From contig JANBPT010000230.1 in the NCBI GenBank assembly GCA_027575765.1, forward strand, positions 1 through 52,476: a stretch of 52,476 nt of DNA. The letters are read 5' to 3'. Positions within the stretch are counted from its first letter, which is position 1. The number at the start of each line of letters is the position of its first letter. This DNA comes from Tieghemiomyces parasiticus. Taxonomy: Eukaryota > Kickxellomycota > Dimargaritomycetes > Dimargaritales > Dimargaritaceae. Made by a program: the position numbers and the translations under genes. Below, piece by piece: positions 32,010 to 42,636 of this stretch. The notes beneath the pieces are model-generated. The model was not told the DNA's origin. It made no database searches and saw only the letters and a program-made list of their open reading frames with translations.

Positions 32010-33252
32010 ATGGGCGACGAACGAATGGGTCACGTCGTGACGGACTCGCTAGCAGGGTTAGGATGGTCTAAATCGCGAGGTGGTGTCGATACGTGGCTCC
32101 AAAACGGGCAGCAAAAGCAGACGAGGGACGGGAACAGGCGGAGGATGTGGGGAGAGGCGTGGCGCGGAATGTAGATGAACGCTAGAGAGGACTGACTGGT
32201 GAAATGACCTGGACTCTGCCTAAGGCGGAGAACGTAACTATGGGTTGTGCGGGACGAGGATGAGGGCAGAAAAGTCGGCGGAGATGGCTATACGAATAAT
32301 GGAGCAGGTGACATCTATCGAATGAAGGTCTGTACAGCGGACATTACCAAGAACCGAGACGGAGGTTGAACCTGCCTGTACGCGGTTGTTGGTGCTTGGG
32401 TGGGGGCGGGCGCTGCAGTCACTAGGGCGAGGCACGCATACACGAACACAAGGGATGGGCGAAGGGCCTAAACAGTGGGCGTTAGGGATGGGGCGGAGGG
32501 GGGGGGGACGGAGGTGTCGTGGTGAATGGAAGCGGCTCGAATTGTGCGGGCTTTCAATTGTGAGTGTGCTCCCTCCCCACCCTCACGCGGCTTCTGCCCC
32601 GCCCGCCGGATCACACCAAGGGAGGCGGAGCCCTGTGGCCAGTCACTGGCCATCGGTAGATCGCCACGTCGGCGTCGCTGGGTTGAGAGACCCACCCAAA
32701 TAAGGCTTAAGGCAGCTTAAGGCCCAGCACCGAACCCGCCCAGACGATCTGTGCTACCCACACTTGCAGTGACACAGGCTCGCCCTGCCGTCAGTCGGGC
32801 ATACAGGCCTGTGCTTCAAACCTTGTGTGGAAAGTTGCGGCACCGGCCTAGGATCCCTGGGCTACATTACCAGATGGCCAGTCGGCCTCTGCCGCCCACG
32901 TTGTCCACTAAAGTACTACCATCCTTCAGTCGACTGCCCTTGGGACCAGGCCCCACCGGCGGGGGCTGCCGACCTAGGGCGTTTCCTTGCAAAGGAGATA
33001 TCCCCGAATTGTTAAAGTCCCTCATGTTGGCTTGCTTCTTGCAAAACGGCTAGAGAGTAGAATTGTGCCCAGATTTTGTAATCATGAAGAAAGGAGCGTT
33101 GGGTTTAGTAAACTAGGCTATGTGAAGGCGGGAAGCAAAGGCTGCGGACTAAGCGACGCTGACCATGGCCCGCATGCCATGCAGATAAATCGAATATATA
33201 AAAAAAACGGCGCAAAATCTGCCCACACGGCAACCCATAAGCATTAGGCACT
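32010..33252. other. Intergenic between SEC16 and NOC2
   Basis: SEC16 5' flank (C/T-rich on its sense strand) and NOC2 3' flank. A G run is at 32497-32507. No gene supported. A GC-rich stretch with several short frames (32500-33000) shows no recognisable motif. Confidence 0.5.
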
Positions 33253-35787
33253 CTAGTACAAGTCGTCGTCGTCGCTGCTGACACCATCTTCGGCCATAGC
33301 AATGACGGCGGCCTCAGCCGAATTCTTGGGCTCGACACGGGGTCTGCCCTGGCCAGCCTCCGCCTCGTCCGCCTCCTCCTGTTCGGCGGACCGGCGCAGC
33401 GTCTCAAGCTGCTTCTGGCGTAGTTTCTCGTACAGGTTGTAGTACTTGACGAGGGGCAGGGTGTTCCGGTCGGTGGTGGCCAAGAAGGTCCGCAGCTGGG
33501 CATACTCCCCGGGGGCCCAGTTGAGAGTGCTCCGGGCCTGCTCAATGACACGGCAATGCTCCTTGGTCTTTTCGACGAGATCGGCGATGCCGCGGGTCAC
33601 CTTGGTCAGCCGGGACTTCTTGGCGAACCGGACGAGCTGTGACGTGATGGGCATGGTAAGTTCTGGGAAGGCAATGTTGGTGGCCTGGGTGGCCAAAAAC
33701 TCGAGCAGCAGGTCAATCAGCTGCTGGTGGACACCCTCGATGTAGGGGACCGTATGTTCGTAGGACCGCGGGCACTTGATGTGGAATTCGAAATCCAGGG
33801 GCTTCTGCGCCGAACGGGACAGCCGGCGGCTAAGTTCAGGGGAGGCGTAGACCTCCAGGAGGTACGACGCCACGGGGATGAACTGCTGGGTGTCGCGGGC
33901 GATGCGGGTGAGTAGACGGACGCAGTGGAATCGGAAGGGGAAATACGTGTGGGTGGGGACCAGGCGGACTGCGCCGCTGATGATCTGAACCAGCGGGTAC
34001 ACCAGGCTGCTCAAATCGGCGCCGGCGGTGGGCAGCGCGGGCTCGATCGTCCCTGGTGGCGGCGGCGGCGGGGCCTGGTAGTGGGTGCACACGAGCTCGG
34101 TCCAGAAGCGCAGGCAGTGTACGAACTGCCAGTTGTGGACGGGTGCAAAGGCCTTCTTGTTCTCCACGTTGAGGGCGGTACGCAGGTGGATGGCCAGCTG
34201 ACGCAGGTACACGAAGGCCATGCGGTAGGCGGCATCTGGGTACAGGCCGTAGATTTCCACGCCGAACTGGCGCAGCAGGTTGATGGACCCCACTGTATGC
34301 GGCGACATGAGGGCCGACCGCTGCACAAAACTGCGATACACAATACGCAGAATCTCCTCCAGGTCGTCTTCGTTCTGGTAGGTGGCCAAGTGGCGCATGG
34401 CCAAGAACGCCGCGACCTGGACCGTCTCATCGACGGTCGGTGTGCTCATGTAGTACGCCACCACGCGCCGCAGGGCCCGCACAAAGCGCCGCGTGCACAT
34501 CAGATACGGGAGCACCATGGTGGTCTCCTGGAGCAGGAGGCGGACCATGTTGGGTTCTTCGATCATCTGGAATAGGCGGAGGAGGGAGTCCCCGTACAGG
34601 CGCACAGGGCGACTCACTTGGGACCAAGCCAGGGACTGGTTAGGGCGGGTGACGTTGGCACCCAGGCCGGACTTGCCCTTGGCGCGCTGCACACTCGGGT
34701 TGCCCAGTTCGGACGGTACATAATGTTGCAGGAGCCCCGGGGCTACACGGAGGGACGTGACGATCAGCTTGTTGTACGCGGTGGGCGAGTCCACCTCGTA
34801 GGCCTTCACCTTAGCCTGCGCGCGAGACGACCGCTTCTGGGTGAACTTGACATGCTTGGGCTTCGTCTCCTCGACGTCGGCGTGGGTGCAAGAGTAGAGC
34901 GCAGAAAGTAGGTGGTTGAAAGCCACCAGGGAGTGGTCCGTGGTAATAGCTTGCTCCCACGACTTGACCATGTCGGGGGTTAGAATCGTCGGGCGTTGAT
35001 CCTGGTCGCGGCTGGCGTGACTGTCGGCTTCCTCCTTTTCCATATCCATATCGTCGCTGCTGTCGTCATCGTCGGATGAGTTCTCGCCCTCATCATCTTC
35101 GTCATCTTCACCATCTTCGTCGTCTTCATCGTCGTCATCATCATCCTGGCCAAACTCGAGCAGGTCCCCATCGTTCTTTTGCAGGAACTCAAAAAATGCC
35201 GGGTCGCGCTTCTTGAGCTCATCCAGCTCGCGCCGGTGCTCCTTGATGGCCTTGAGGGCGTCGGAGACGTGCTTCTTATGGGCCTTGCTGGGCTTGGTCG
35301 AGGATGCTGGGGCCTTCTTTTTCGGCTTCTGCTCCACCTCGTCGTCCTCGACCTGCTCAAACTGGATAAACTCCACGCCTTCGTCGTCGAGCGCGGGGGC
35401 GGAGGGCTTGGTGCCCTTGTGGCCCCGGGACCAGGCCCGCTGGCTGTCTACGTCCACTATGGAATCGGGGTCCATAATGTCCTCAAACCCGTCGGCTATG
35501 TCGTTGGCGTCGTCGTCCTCGAAACGTAGGGTATCGCGGTCCTGGCCGGTCAGCGCAAAGGACTCAAGGTCACCGGACTGGCCGCGCGGATACCGTACCA
35601 CGCCGCGCTGTTGGTCGGCTTCGACCTGGGCTTCGTCACGGGCCTCCCGCTGCTCTTGCCGGCTCACCCGCTGGGTCTGTTGCCGCACGATTCCCCGCTT
35701 GACCTTCTGCGTAGCCTTTCGGTTCTGGTCTACGTGGTCCTTGTGCTTCTTGTTGAAGCGAATCATGCTTTTAGTGGCCTTACCCAT
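33253..35787 (-). CDS. NOC2: Nucleolar complex protein 2 (Noc2), ribosome export factor
   Basis: A frame of 844 codons from the ATG at 35787; the frame extends upstream without a better start, and MGKATKSMIRFNKKHKDHVD is the expected basic N-terminus. Noc2 pairs with Noc1 in the nucleolus and with Noc3 in the nucleoplasm and is needed for maturation and export of the pre-60S ribosomal subunit. Residues 1-300 are charged, with a long Asp/Glu run near residues 215-250. The Noc2 domain occupies about residues 320-790, with helical-repeat signatures such as WSQVSRPVRLYGDSLLRLF, LPYLMCTRRFVRALRR, LRQFGVEIYGLYPDAAYRMA, FPFRFHCVRLL and LDFEFHIKCP. The C-terminus is acidic and ends DDDDLY. Length is close to the family norm (~710-750) with an enlarged acidic N-terminus. 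It shares its upstream region with SOF1. Confidence 0.95.
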   Translation of the reverse strand: MGKATKSMIRFNKKHKDHVDQNRKATQKVKRGIVRQQTQRVSRQEQREARDEAQVEADQQRGVVRYPRGQSGDLESFALTGQDRDTLRFEDDDANDIADGFEDIMDPDSIVDVDSQRAWSRGHKGTKPSAPALDDEGVEFIQFEQVEDDEVEQKPKKKAPASSTKPSKAHKKHVSDALKAIKEHRRELDELKKRDPAFFEFLQKNDGDLLEFGQDDDDDDEDDEDGEDDEDDEGENSSDDDDSSDDMDMEKEEADSHASRDQDQRPTILTPDMVKSWEQAITTDHSLVAFNHLLSALYSCTHADVEETKPKHVKFTQKRSSRAQAKVKAYEVDSPTAYNKLIVTSLRVAPGLLQHYVPSELGNPSVQRAKGKSGLGANVTRPNQSLAWSQVSRPVRLYGDSLLRLFQMIEEPNMVRLLLQETTMVLPYLMCTRRFVRALRRVVAYYMSTPTVDETVQVAAFLAMRHLATYQNEDDLEEILRIVYRSFVQRSALMSPHTVGSINLLRQFGVEIYGLYPDAAYRMAFVYLRQLAIHLRTALNVENKKAFAPVHNWQFVHCLRFWTELVCTHYQAPPPPPPGTIEPALPTAGADLSSLVYPLVQIISGAVRLVPTHTYFPFRFHCVRLLTRIARDTQQFIPVASYLLEVYASPELSRRLSRSAQKPLDFEFHIKCPRSYEHTVPYIEGVHQQLIDLLLEFLATQATNIAFPELTMPITSQLVRFAKKSRLTKVTRGIADLVEKTKEHCRVIEQARSTLNWAPGEYAQLRTFLATTDRNTLPLVKYYNLYEKLRQKQLETLRRSAEQEEADEAEAGQGRPRVEPKNSAEAAVIAMAEDGVSSDDDDLY

Positions 35788-36627
35788 GGCGTCGACGGGC
35801 GCTTTGGCGCAGGTTGAGTGGAGGGCTGGGTTAAGGAGGTAAAGGGGGTCTGTGTGATAGGTGGGTCCAGGGGAGGGAATCCTAGTCGGCTCGACACGAA
35901 TTGGAATGAGTCTGGTGCGGTGGTCGTGCAACGATGCGGTACGGCGGTGGACAATTAGTCGAGATAACACCGGGCCCGGTAGAGATGTATAGGTTCGGCT
36001 GGTAAGAATGGGAGACTGGAGTAATAGAAGGCGTCTTTTGAGCCACTATCAGTGGAGCTGCTACAGTATCGATAACTGCCTTTTTTTTGCAGCAGCAGCA
36101 AGACACAGCCTGGAGAGTATGTAGCCGATACCTGCTATTGATCGTTTTTTCTTTTCTTTTTTCTTCCCTATCCAGGCCACCATGACACCACCCATCTAGA
36201 ACTATAAAACGATCACGTGATTACTATACACGGCGGCATGGTGTATCGCGTCCCAGCTAGGCACATTATTTGGCTTTTGGTCATTGGTCTTCTTTTTTTT
36301 TTTTGCATGCCACCATATCGGGAACTTCTGGTAGAGCACCCCTCGAGATACTACACTATTCAGTGGGTGTAGGCGCCCGCAAGACCGACCGACAAAATCT
36401 TGGAACCGTGCATCCAATTCCCACTACTCCATTGCATCTTACCTGACCCGCCTTGGCCCCATACATGCCCCATTCCCCTTTTCCTACTACTTGACCCGAC
36501 CTACCTCCACCCGACTCCATTGGCTAGCACCTGGGCATCTTCTAGAGCACGCAACCACACAAAGAAATTTGAGACTCCCCACGCTTGGAACTCGTTTCTT
36601 CCCTCGTCGAGTACACAGGCCGGCACC
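35788..36627. promoter_or_regulatory. Divergent promoter region between NOC2 and SOF1
   Basis: 840 bp separate the start codons of two ribosome-assembly genes transcribed away from each other. It holds T-rich tracts (36145-36165, 36291-36304) and C/T-rich leaders on both sense strands. A TATCGATA is at about 36066-36073. I looked for the yeast ribosome-biogenesis motifs (GCGATGAG, AAAAATTTT) and did not find exact matches. Confidence 0.45.
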
Positions 36628-38412
36628 ATGGTAAGTATGACCATCAATAACGCAGGTGTGCGTGCCACCCGCCCCTGTATGTACCGCCGTGTACTTAGCA
36701 CCCGCTATCTCTTAACCTACGTTATCCCCCGCCTCTCTACAATCATCTGTTGATTTCCTTTGGCACTTCAGAAAGTTAAAACTATTTCCCGTAGCCACGA
36801 AGAGTTTACGCGGCAGCGTAAGACCGACCGGCAAGTGATTCAGCGCAACCGGGACCCGGTCCTGCACCCCTTCGAAAAGGCCAAGGAGGTCAAGCGAGCC
36901 GTCAACGCCGCTAAGCTGCAGAAACTCTTTTCTAAGCCGTTTGTAGCCAATATGGCGGGCCACGTTGGTGGCGTGCAGTGCATGTCCAAGCACCCGTGGG
37001 ATCTACGAGCCATGATCTCAGGTAGCGAGGACGGCGAGATTCGTGTCTGGGATATGACCAACCACGAGACCATCTGGCGGGCGGAAAAGGCCCACGTTGG
37101 TGTCGTTCGTGGCGTCTGCACTATCCCGCACACCCGTCGGTTCCTGTCGGTGGGCAACGACCGCCTCGTCAAGATTTGGGGCCCCGAGTCGTCGAACGCA
37201 GCCGAGGATGCCGCCGCCAACTTTGACCATGAAGACGTCACCACCTTGTCCTTCGCTGAGCGTGCTCGTTTGTCCAACCTTCGGACCCTGGGAGCCCCTA
37301 AGCTGGGCGCCGAGCAGGATGAGGATGATGACGACGAGGACGAGGACGAGGAAGGCGACGTGTACAAGCGGTACAGCGGGGACGACGACAGCGACGCCGA
37401 GGAGGAGCCGGCAGAGGGCCGGGTCGAACGGATGGCCCGGATGGCGAGCAGTCAGACCCGCGGGCTGGTCCGGGACGCCACGGGGATTTCGCGAACGGCC
37501 GTCAACCTCGGTCCGCGCAAGGTGACTCCCCTGGCTACCTACACGGGCACCGAGGGCTTCAATGCCGTGGATCACCACCGGACCAAGCGCATGTTCGCCA
37601 CGAGCAGCTCGGTCATTTCGCTCTGGGACGTGGACCGCGCGGCCCCGACCTGCACCATGGAGTGGGGTGCGGACACCATCAACACGGTGCGGTTCAACCC
37701 GACCGAGGTGGACGTTCTGGCCAGTTGCGGTACCGACCGGACGGTAATTCTATACGACGTGCGGACGCAATCAGCGCTTAGCAAAATCACGTGTGCGCTC
37801 AAGGCCAACGCCATCGGGTGGAACCCGATGCGTTCGGCCAACTTTGCGACGGCTAGCGAGGACGGCAGCGTGTACGTGTTTGACATGCGCAACATGACCG
37901 AGCCGTTCAAGAAGTACTGGGGCCACACGTCAGCAGTCACCGACGTGGACTTTTCGCCAACGGGCGCGTCCCTGGCCACGGCGTCCTACGACCGGAGCAT
38001 CCGTATCTTCCACGTGGGCCAGTCCACCAGCGAGGCCATGTACTACACCCGCCGCATGCGTAACGTGTTCTGCGTCAAGTACACCATGGATGCCAAGTAC
38101 GTCGTATCCGGTTCCAACGACGGCAACCTGCGGCTGTGGAAGGCTGTGGCCCACGAGAAACTGGGCCCCATGGTGCGTGCCCAGCGTGACGCCCTCGATT
38201 ACCAGGAACGCCTCAAGAACCGGTACCGTCGTGTGCCCGTGGTCCAAAAGGTCCTCAATTCGAGCATCACGCCTTCGTATATTAAGACCGCCCGGCGTCT
38301 GGAAGGCGAGCTCAAGGATGGGCTCATGCGCCGTGCCGAGAAGGCTGGTGCCAATGAAGTCGCCAAGGTCAAGGCCCGGCTCACCAAATCGGTTCTCCAG
38401 GTTCACGAGTAG
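36628..38412 (+). CDS. SOF1: Sof1/DCAF13 WD40 protein of the small-subunit processome (spliced)
   Basis: Exon 1 is just the ATG at 36628-36630, followed directly by GTAAGT. The 141-nt intron ends in CACTTCAG at 36771, and exon 2 (36772-38412) continues KVKTISRSHEEFTRQRK, giving MKVKTISRS at the N-terminus exactly as in this family. Total 547 residues. Sof1 is a WD40 component of the U3-containing processome that matures 18S rRNA in the nucleolus. WD blades are visible (GHVGGVQCMSKHP with IRVWDM, RLVKIWG, VISLWDV, TVILYDV, SVYVFDM, SIRIFHV, NLRLWKA). The Sof1-specific C-terminus follows (ERLKNRYRRVPVVQKVLN). Between the second and third blades an acidic, Lys-poor insert (DEDDDDEDEDEEGD, about residues 180-225) makes the protein longer than the usual 445-490 residues. 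An AATAAA follows 80 nt after the stop. Confidence 0.95.
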
Positions 38413-38979
38413 GGGGAGCAGTCGACCTGCTGTATGCCGTTTGGTCGCTATCCTTGGTATCGCGACCTCTTCTCGACCTAGTCTCATGTTTAATAAAGTC
38501 TTTTTATCGCATCAGGAGTCATTGGCGAAGAGTAATAATGGGGAGGGGAAGGAGAGAGGTAGACCTCATTACATTGCGATACCGGCGACAGCCCTTTCCA
38601 TTTCCGTTTACAATCCAGTACTGTGGCACCCGTGGAGGGCCCCGCTTGTGGTTTGGTACATCAACGGTGGCTTGGAAGGTTCGCAACCTGCTAGTTGGGG
38701 AGAACCGCGGGGAAGCTTGACGGTTTCGCACAACCGCATTCCGACCTGAACACTTCCCTTCCCTTCCCGCCCGACCCCACCTTTCTGAAGAACAGCTGAA
38801 CTTCGCGCTGGCGGCCAACGGTTAGTCATAGCCAGACCCTCTAGGAAGTATCAACCTGCGGGCCGGGCACGCCTACCGGGCTATCGACCCACTCCGTTAC
38901 TTGTACTCCTGCTACGTTACCCAGACTACAGCCCCTCTAGCATTGCCTACCTGGCCCTCACTTCTCCAACCCCGCCTCT
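38413..38979. other. Intergenic between SOF1 and HEN1
   Basis: SOF1 3' flank with its polyA signal, then a C/T-rich leader for HEN1 (about 38740-38979). No other gene seen. Confidence 0.5.
38492..38497 (+). terminator. Polyadenylation signal of SOF1
   Basis: AATAAA 80 nt beyond the SOF1 stop codon, followed by a T-rich stretch. Confidence 0.6.
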
Positions 38980-40547
38980 ATGCCACCCACCAAGTCCACG
39001 GACGACGATCGCAGCGACATGGCTACCGAAGCTCCAATTGCGGTGGCAGCCCTGCCGCTGTGGCAGTACCGCCAAATGGCCATTCGGGACATCATCTACG
39101 AGGACCCGACCACCCGTTCCGTACGTCCACCGCCAACCACGGGTCAATTCAGCTCCCAAGGAGGGGAAGCGAGGCTATGCTGGTCACTATTAGTGACCCT
39201 CTCGTAACTGTCCGACTCCATTACTCAGCCCTCCTAATATATATTTTTTCCGCACCCTCTGCCCCTAAAATTGTACGACCGACACTCTTTAAACAGGTTC
39301 TTGAACTCGGGTGCGGCGAGGGCAAGCTCTTGGCCTTCCTGACCCCGCTTCAAGATGACATTATCATTGACCGCCTCTGCGGCATTGACCTTGACCCCTT
39401 GACCCTGCAGGTCGCCGAGCGCACCTGTGCCGCCACAGACCTGGACCGGCGGGACCCGCGCCCCACACCATTGACCATTGACCTGTACCACGGCTCCCTG
39501 GCTGACTACCACCCGGACCTGGCAGGTGTAGACTGTATCGTTTGTACCGAGGTCATTGAACATCTGCATCCTGATACTCTCGCGCGCGTGGCCCCCGTGG
39601 TACTGGGTCGATACCGGCCCCGTCGGTTCATTGTCACGACCCCCAATGCCGAGTATAACAAGTACTTTCCCAATTTAAAGTATGGAACGTCCGAAGCGGT
39701 ATTTAGACACTCCGATCATAAGTTTGAGTGGACGCGGGCCGAGTTCCAGCAGTGGTAAGTCTTTGTTTGAGAGTCATCATGCCATTGGGGCCCCCTCGTG
39801 TAGACGTACCAGAGTCTTGTCGTACTTGCGGAGATCATCTTGATGCCAACCCAGCTACATCCTTTTGCCCTTGGTTCATGGTCCTTCCTCATCCGCAAAT
39901 ATAGGTGCGAAGGGGCCGCCCAGCGCTACGGCTACACAGTGCGCTACAGCGGTGTCGGATCCACGGCGGAATCTACCAGCGAAGGTACCGGCCACTGCTC
40001 CCAGGTGGCTACGTTTACCCTCCCATCTCATACCAAAGCCATGCCCCCGCCGCCACCGCCTCCCTTCGAGAGCGATACAGATCCCGTAGTGCCGACTCTA
40101 CACACCCATATCACCTACCCCTACGTCGCCCCACCCACCGACGACGAAGAGCTCGGCCCCATCCTCATTGATGCCATGACGCGGTTGCTCCGGCGTCGAC
40201 GAGAGGATAGTCCAGATGATGCCGTTGGGTCCCTCAATACCCTACCATTCGCCGACCTGTGGTATGACTGGCACGTTCGACGGCAGTTTAACCGCCGAGA
40301 TGATTTCGCGGACCACCTGGCACGTCACGCACAATGGGACGTTGTCGTGCCCACCGCCAACGAGGCGGCAGGGCATGGGCCGGTTATACCCTATCATGGT
40401 TGGCAGGTGGTCTGCCGTGCTCCGTTGCCAAACTTGGCGGAGGCCATTCGTACCGGCGGTGATGTACCTGACGAGTACCAGGTGACCAACCCGTTGGCAA
40501 CGGCGGAGTCGCAATATCCGGTAGACGAGAACGGCGCTTGGCTATAA
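38980..40547 (+). CDS. HEN1: Hen1-type small-RNA 2'-O-methyltransferase (three exons)
   Basis: Exons are 38980-39120, 39297-39754 and 39905-40547, with donors GTACGT and GTAAGT and acceptors AACAG and ATATAG; 413 residues. Joining exons 1 and 2 gives the SAM-binding motif VLELGCGEGKLLAFL. The split Trp codon across intron 2 completes RHSDHKFEWTRAEFQQW and leads into CEGAAQRYGYTVRYSGVG and GHCSQVATF, all Hen1 hallmarks. Metal ligands of the family are present: Glu132, Glu135 and His136 in CTEVIEHL, and a His in RHSDHKFEW. Hen1 adds a 2'-O-methyl to the 3' end of small RNAs using Mg2+ or Mn2+ and SAM, protecting them from tailing and decay. There are no dsRNA-binding or La domains as in plants, so this is the short, animal-type form. 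The C-terminal ~150 residues, after a Pro-rich run, are lineage-specific. Converges on RPC82. Confidence 0.9.
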
Positions 40548-40796
40548 GCAACGCGAACTCAAGTTCGAGAAGGAGGTTTGTGTGTATTAATATCCTCCCA
40601 CTGTATATTTGAGCCATACCTTTATCTTTAGCTGACATTTAAGGCCTGTGAGGAATCCATCCAAGGCCGCCATAGTCAAAAAATGAAGTATATAGAATTG
40701 GTTAGGGTTGGACGGCAATGGTGTGCGCGTTGCCAGTTCATGTATCATTTATATCAGTCTGAGCGTCTACAAACCCGACAATCAGGCTTCTCGAGG

Positions 40797-42636
40797 TCAT
40801 ATGTCCCGGATGACGAGTACCTGGCGATCGAGCCGGAGGATGCAGACCTCAAGCAAATCCATAATTTTTTCGAGGCGGTCGAGGCCCTTACGGTCACTGG
40901 AGGATAGGAGAGATGGGTCGAGCCGGACGTCCTCGCGCTGGGTTTTAGCAATAAGACGAGTGCGGGCCTTGCGTTCGTGGGTGATGCGAGCGTACAGATT
41001 CCCAATCTCCTGGTAATGTAAGGCCAGACAGGCGTCGGTGCTGGCGGCTGGGGAGGCAAAGAATAGGTAGAAGCAGGTGGAAGGGGTACGTTCAGCGGTC
41101 TTCGGAATTTCCTGGAGCTGGACGAATCGGTGGGCCAGGAGCTCGTGGACGTGCCGTCGGAGGTCTTTGACGGGCAGAAGGGCGAGTTTGGCCAACTGTC
41201 GGTCGTCCAGACGGCCCTTATCGTGGAGGATACGGAGAACCCGGCAGCTAAGGGTGCCAAACCGGTTGTTGAGGTAGGCGTAGAGGAGCCGATCAAATAG
41301 CTGCTGGCGGGCGCGGACGAAGCTGACCCGAAACTGGCCCGACCCGCGGAGATCGTCCCGAAAGACAATTCCGGCCGTGTCGGCACGCAGCACATCCAAA
41401 AACTGGCGCACCAGGTCCTGGGTCGTCGTGGAACTGCCGTTGTTGAGATCGTACCCCGAATCACCACCATTGCCAGCGGCTAGATCGATATCTTGGGCGA
41501 TATGCTGGTCTTTAGGTAGCTGCTGGGTGATCTGGACGAGACCGACGGGCGGGGACAGTTCCTCATGGGTAGCCCGCATCTTGTCTTCGCAGGCACCCAG
41601 AAGGGACTGGACAACTAGAGCGCCGGACCGGTTGGTACGCTCGTGGACAAACTCGACCACGCGGCGATTACGAAGGTACAGAGTGAACCGTTCGAGGTTG
41701 ACGCGGAACGCCATGGTGAGGTCCACTTCCTCGACCATGTCGAAGCTGCCCACCCGCACTTTGAGGGCTTCGTCGTCGCCGTCATCGGCGATCTTGCGTT
41801 TCATGCCCACCAGGGCGCCCTCCTGGTACTCGGCCTCGCTACGCTCGAGGCGCTGCCTACGCACACGAGCCAGTTCGGCCGCGCTGGGGAGCACATTGAG
41901 TTTCTGTTGGGCCTCGGCATCGAGCACCATAGCGCGGTCATCGGCCGTCATGGTATCGACGTGCTGCACCGCCGTCAGGTATCGCCGACGGATCAGGCCC
42001 TGCAGCGCCCGCATGTACGTGGACCGCCGTTTGGCCGACAGCTTTGGCCAGTCGAGGCAGTCCTGCTGCAGCGCCGTCGGTGTCAGGTTGCCCCATAGGA
42101 GCACGTGCTGGACAATGGACTGGCCCTCCTGGTCAAACAGATCCCGAGCGACCTGGAGGACGTCACCCAGCCGCAGCCGGTACAGCACTGCGCGAATGCT
42201 GAGTTCGTAAAAAACCACCAGGCCTCGGCCGTCAGGCGCCTCGGCCCAGGTAGCCAAGTTGTGCTGGATGAGCACTACCAATCCTTCCCGCACTCGGGGT
42301 AGCTTGAGTTGCGTGTACGCGGCAATGGCCCGGAGGGGCAACCGGCCCTTGCGGGCTAGCAGGGAGCCAATTTTCTGGTTGGGGTAAGTAAGGATGGGGT
42401 GGGCGGTTAGAGTACGTTAGCCAGTAAACGAAGTGGTGTGAGAGAGAGAGGGGCGACAATTCTCCTGAGCGTTCGTTTTTTTTTTTGGATAGTCAACCAA
42501 AGCACTAGTGGAATACATGAGGGCGAAGGGCTTCAAGCCTTTTGACCCTGTGCAGCGATGGTGGGCTTACCTCGACGATGGGCCCGAAATGGTCATTAAG
42601 AATATGGCTAGTTAGGCACAGTTCGTGTTCAGACAT
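40797..42636 (-). CDS. RPC82: RNA polymerase III subunit Rpc82 (C82/RPC3/POLR3C), spliced
   Basis: Exon 1 is 42636-42571 (MSEHELCLTSHILNDHFGPI, then VE) with a GTAAGC donor. The intron is 42570-42375, ending in CAACCAG. Exon 2 is 42374-40797. The junction reads GPIVE-KIGSLLARKGRLPL, the expected start of the first winged-helix domain; total 547 residues. With C34 and C31, Rpc82 forms the Pol III subcomplex that opens promoters and initiates transcription of tRNA and 5S genes. Winged-helix segments are visible: VREGLVVLIQHNLATW, LRLGDVLQVARDLFDQEG and LSCRVLRILHDKGRLDDRQL. A C-terminal coiled coil ends the protein (KGLDRLEKIMDLLEVCILR). Length fits the family (534-654). Exon 2 on its own has no ATG at the right place, which supports the splice. 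Its 3' end is 249 bp from that of HEN1. Confidence 0.94.

Noticed and set aside
36760..36771. Unspliced start of SOF1 at TTG 36760
   Set aside because: It would give a non-AUG start and extra residues where the family has Met-Lys-Val-Lys. Splicing to the ATG at 36628 explains the conserved N-terminus.
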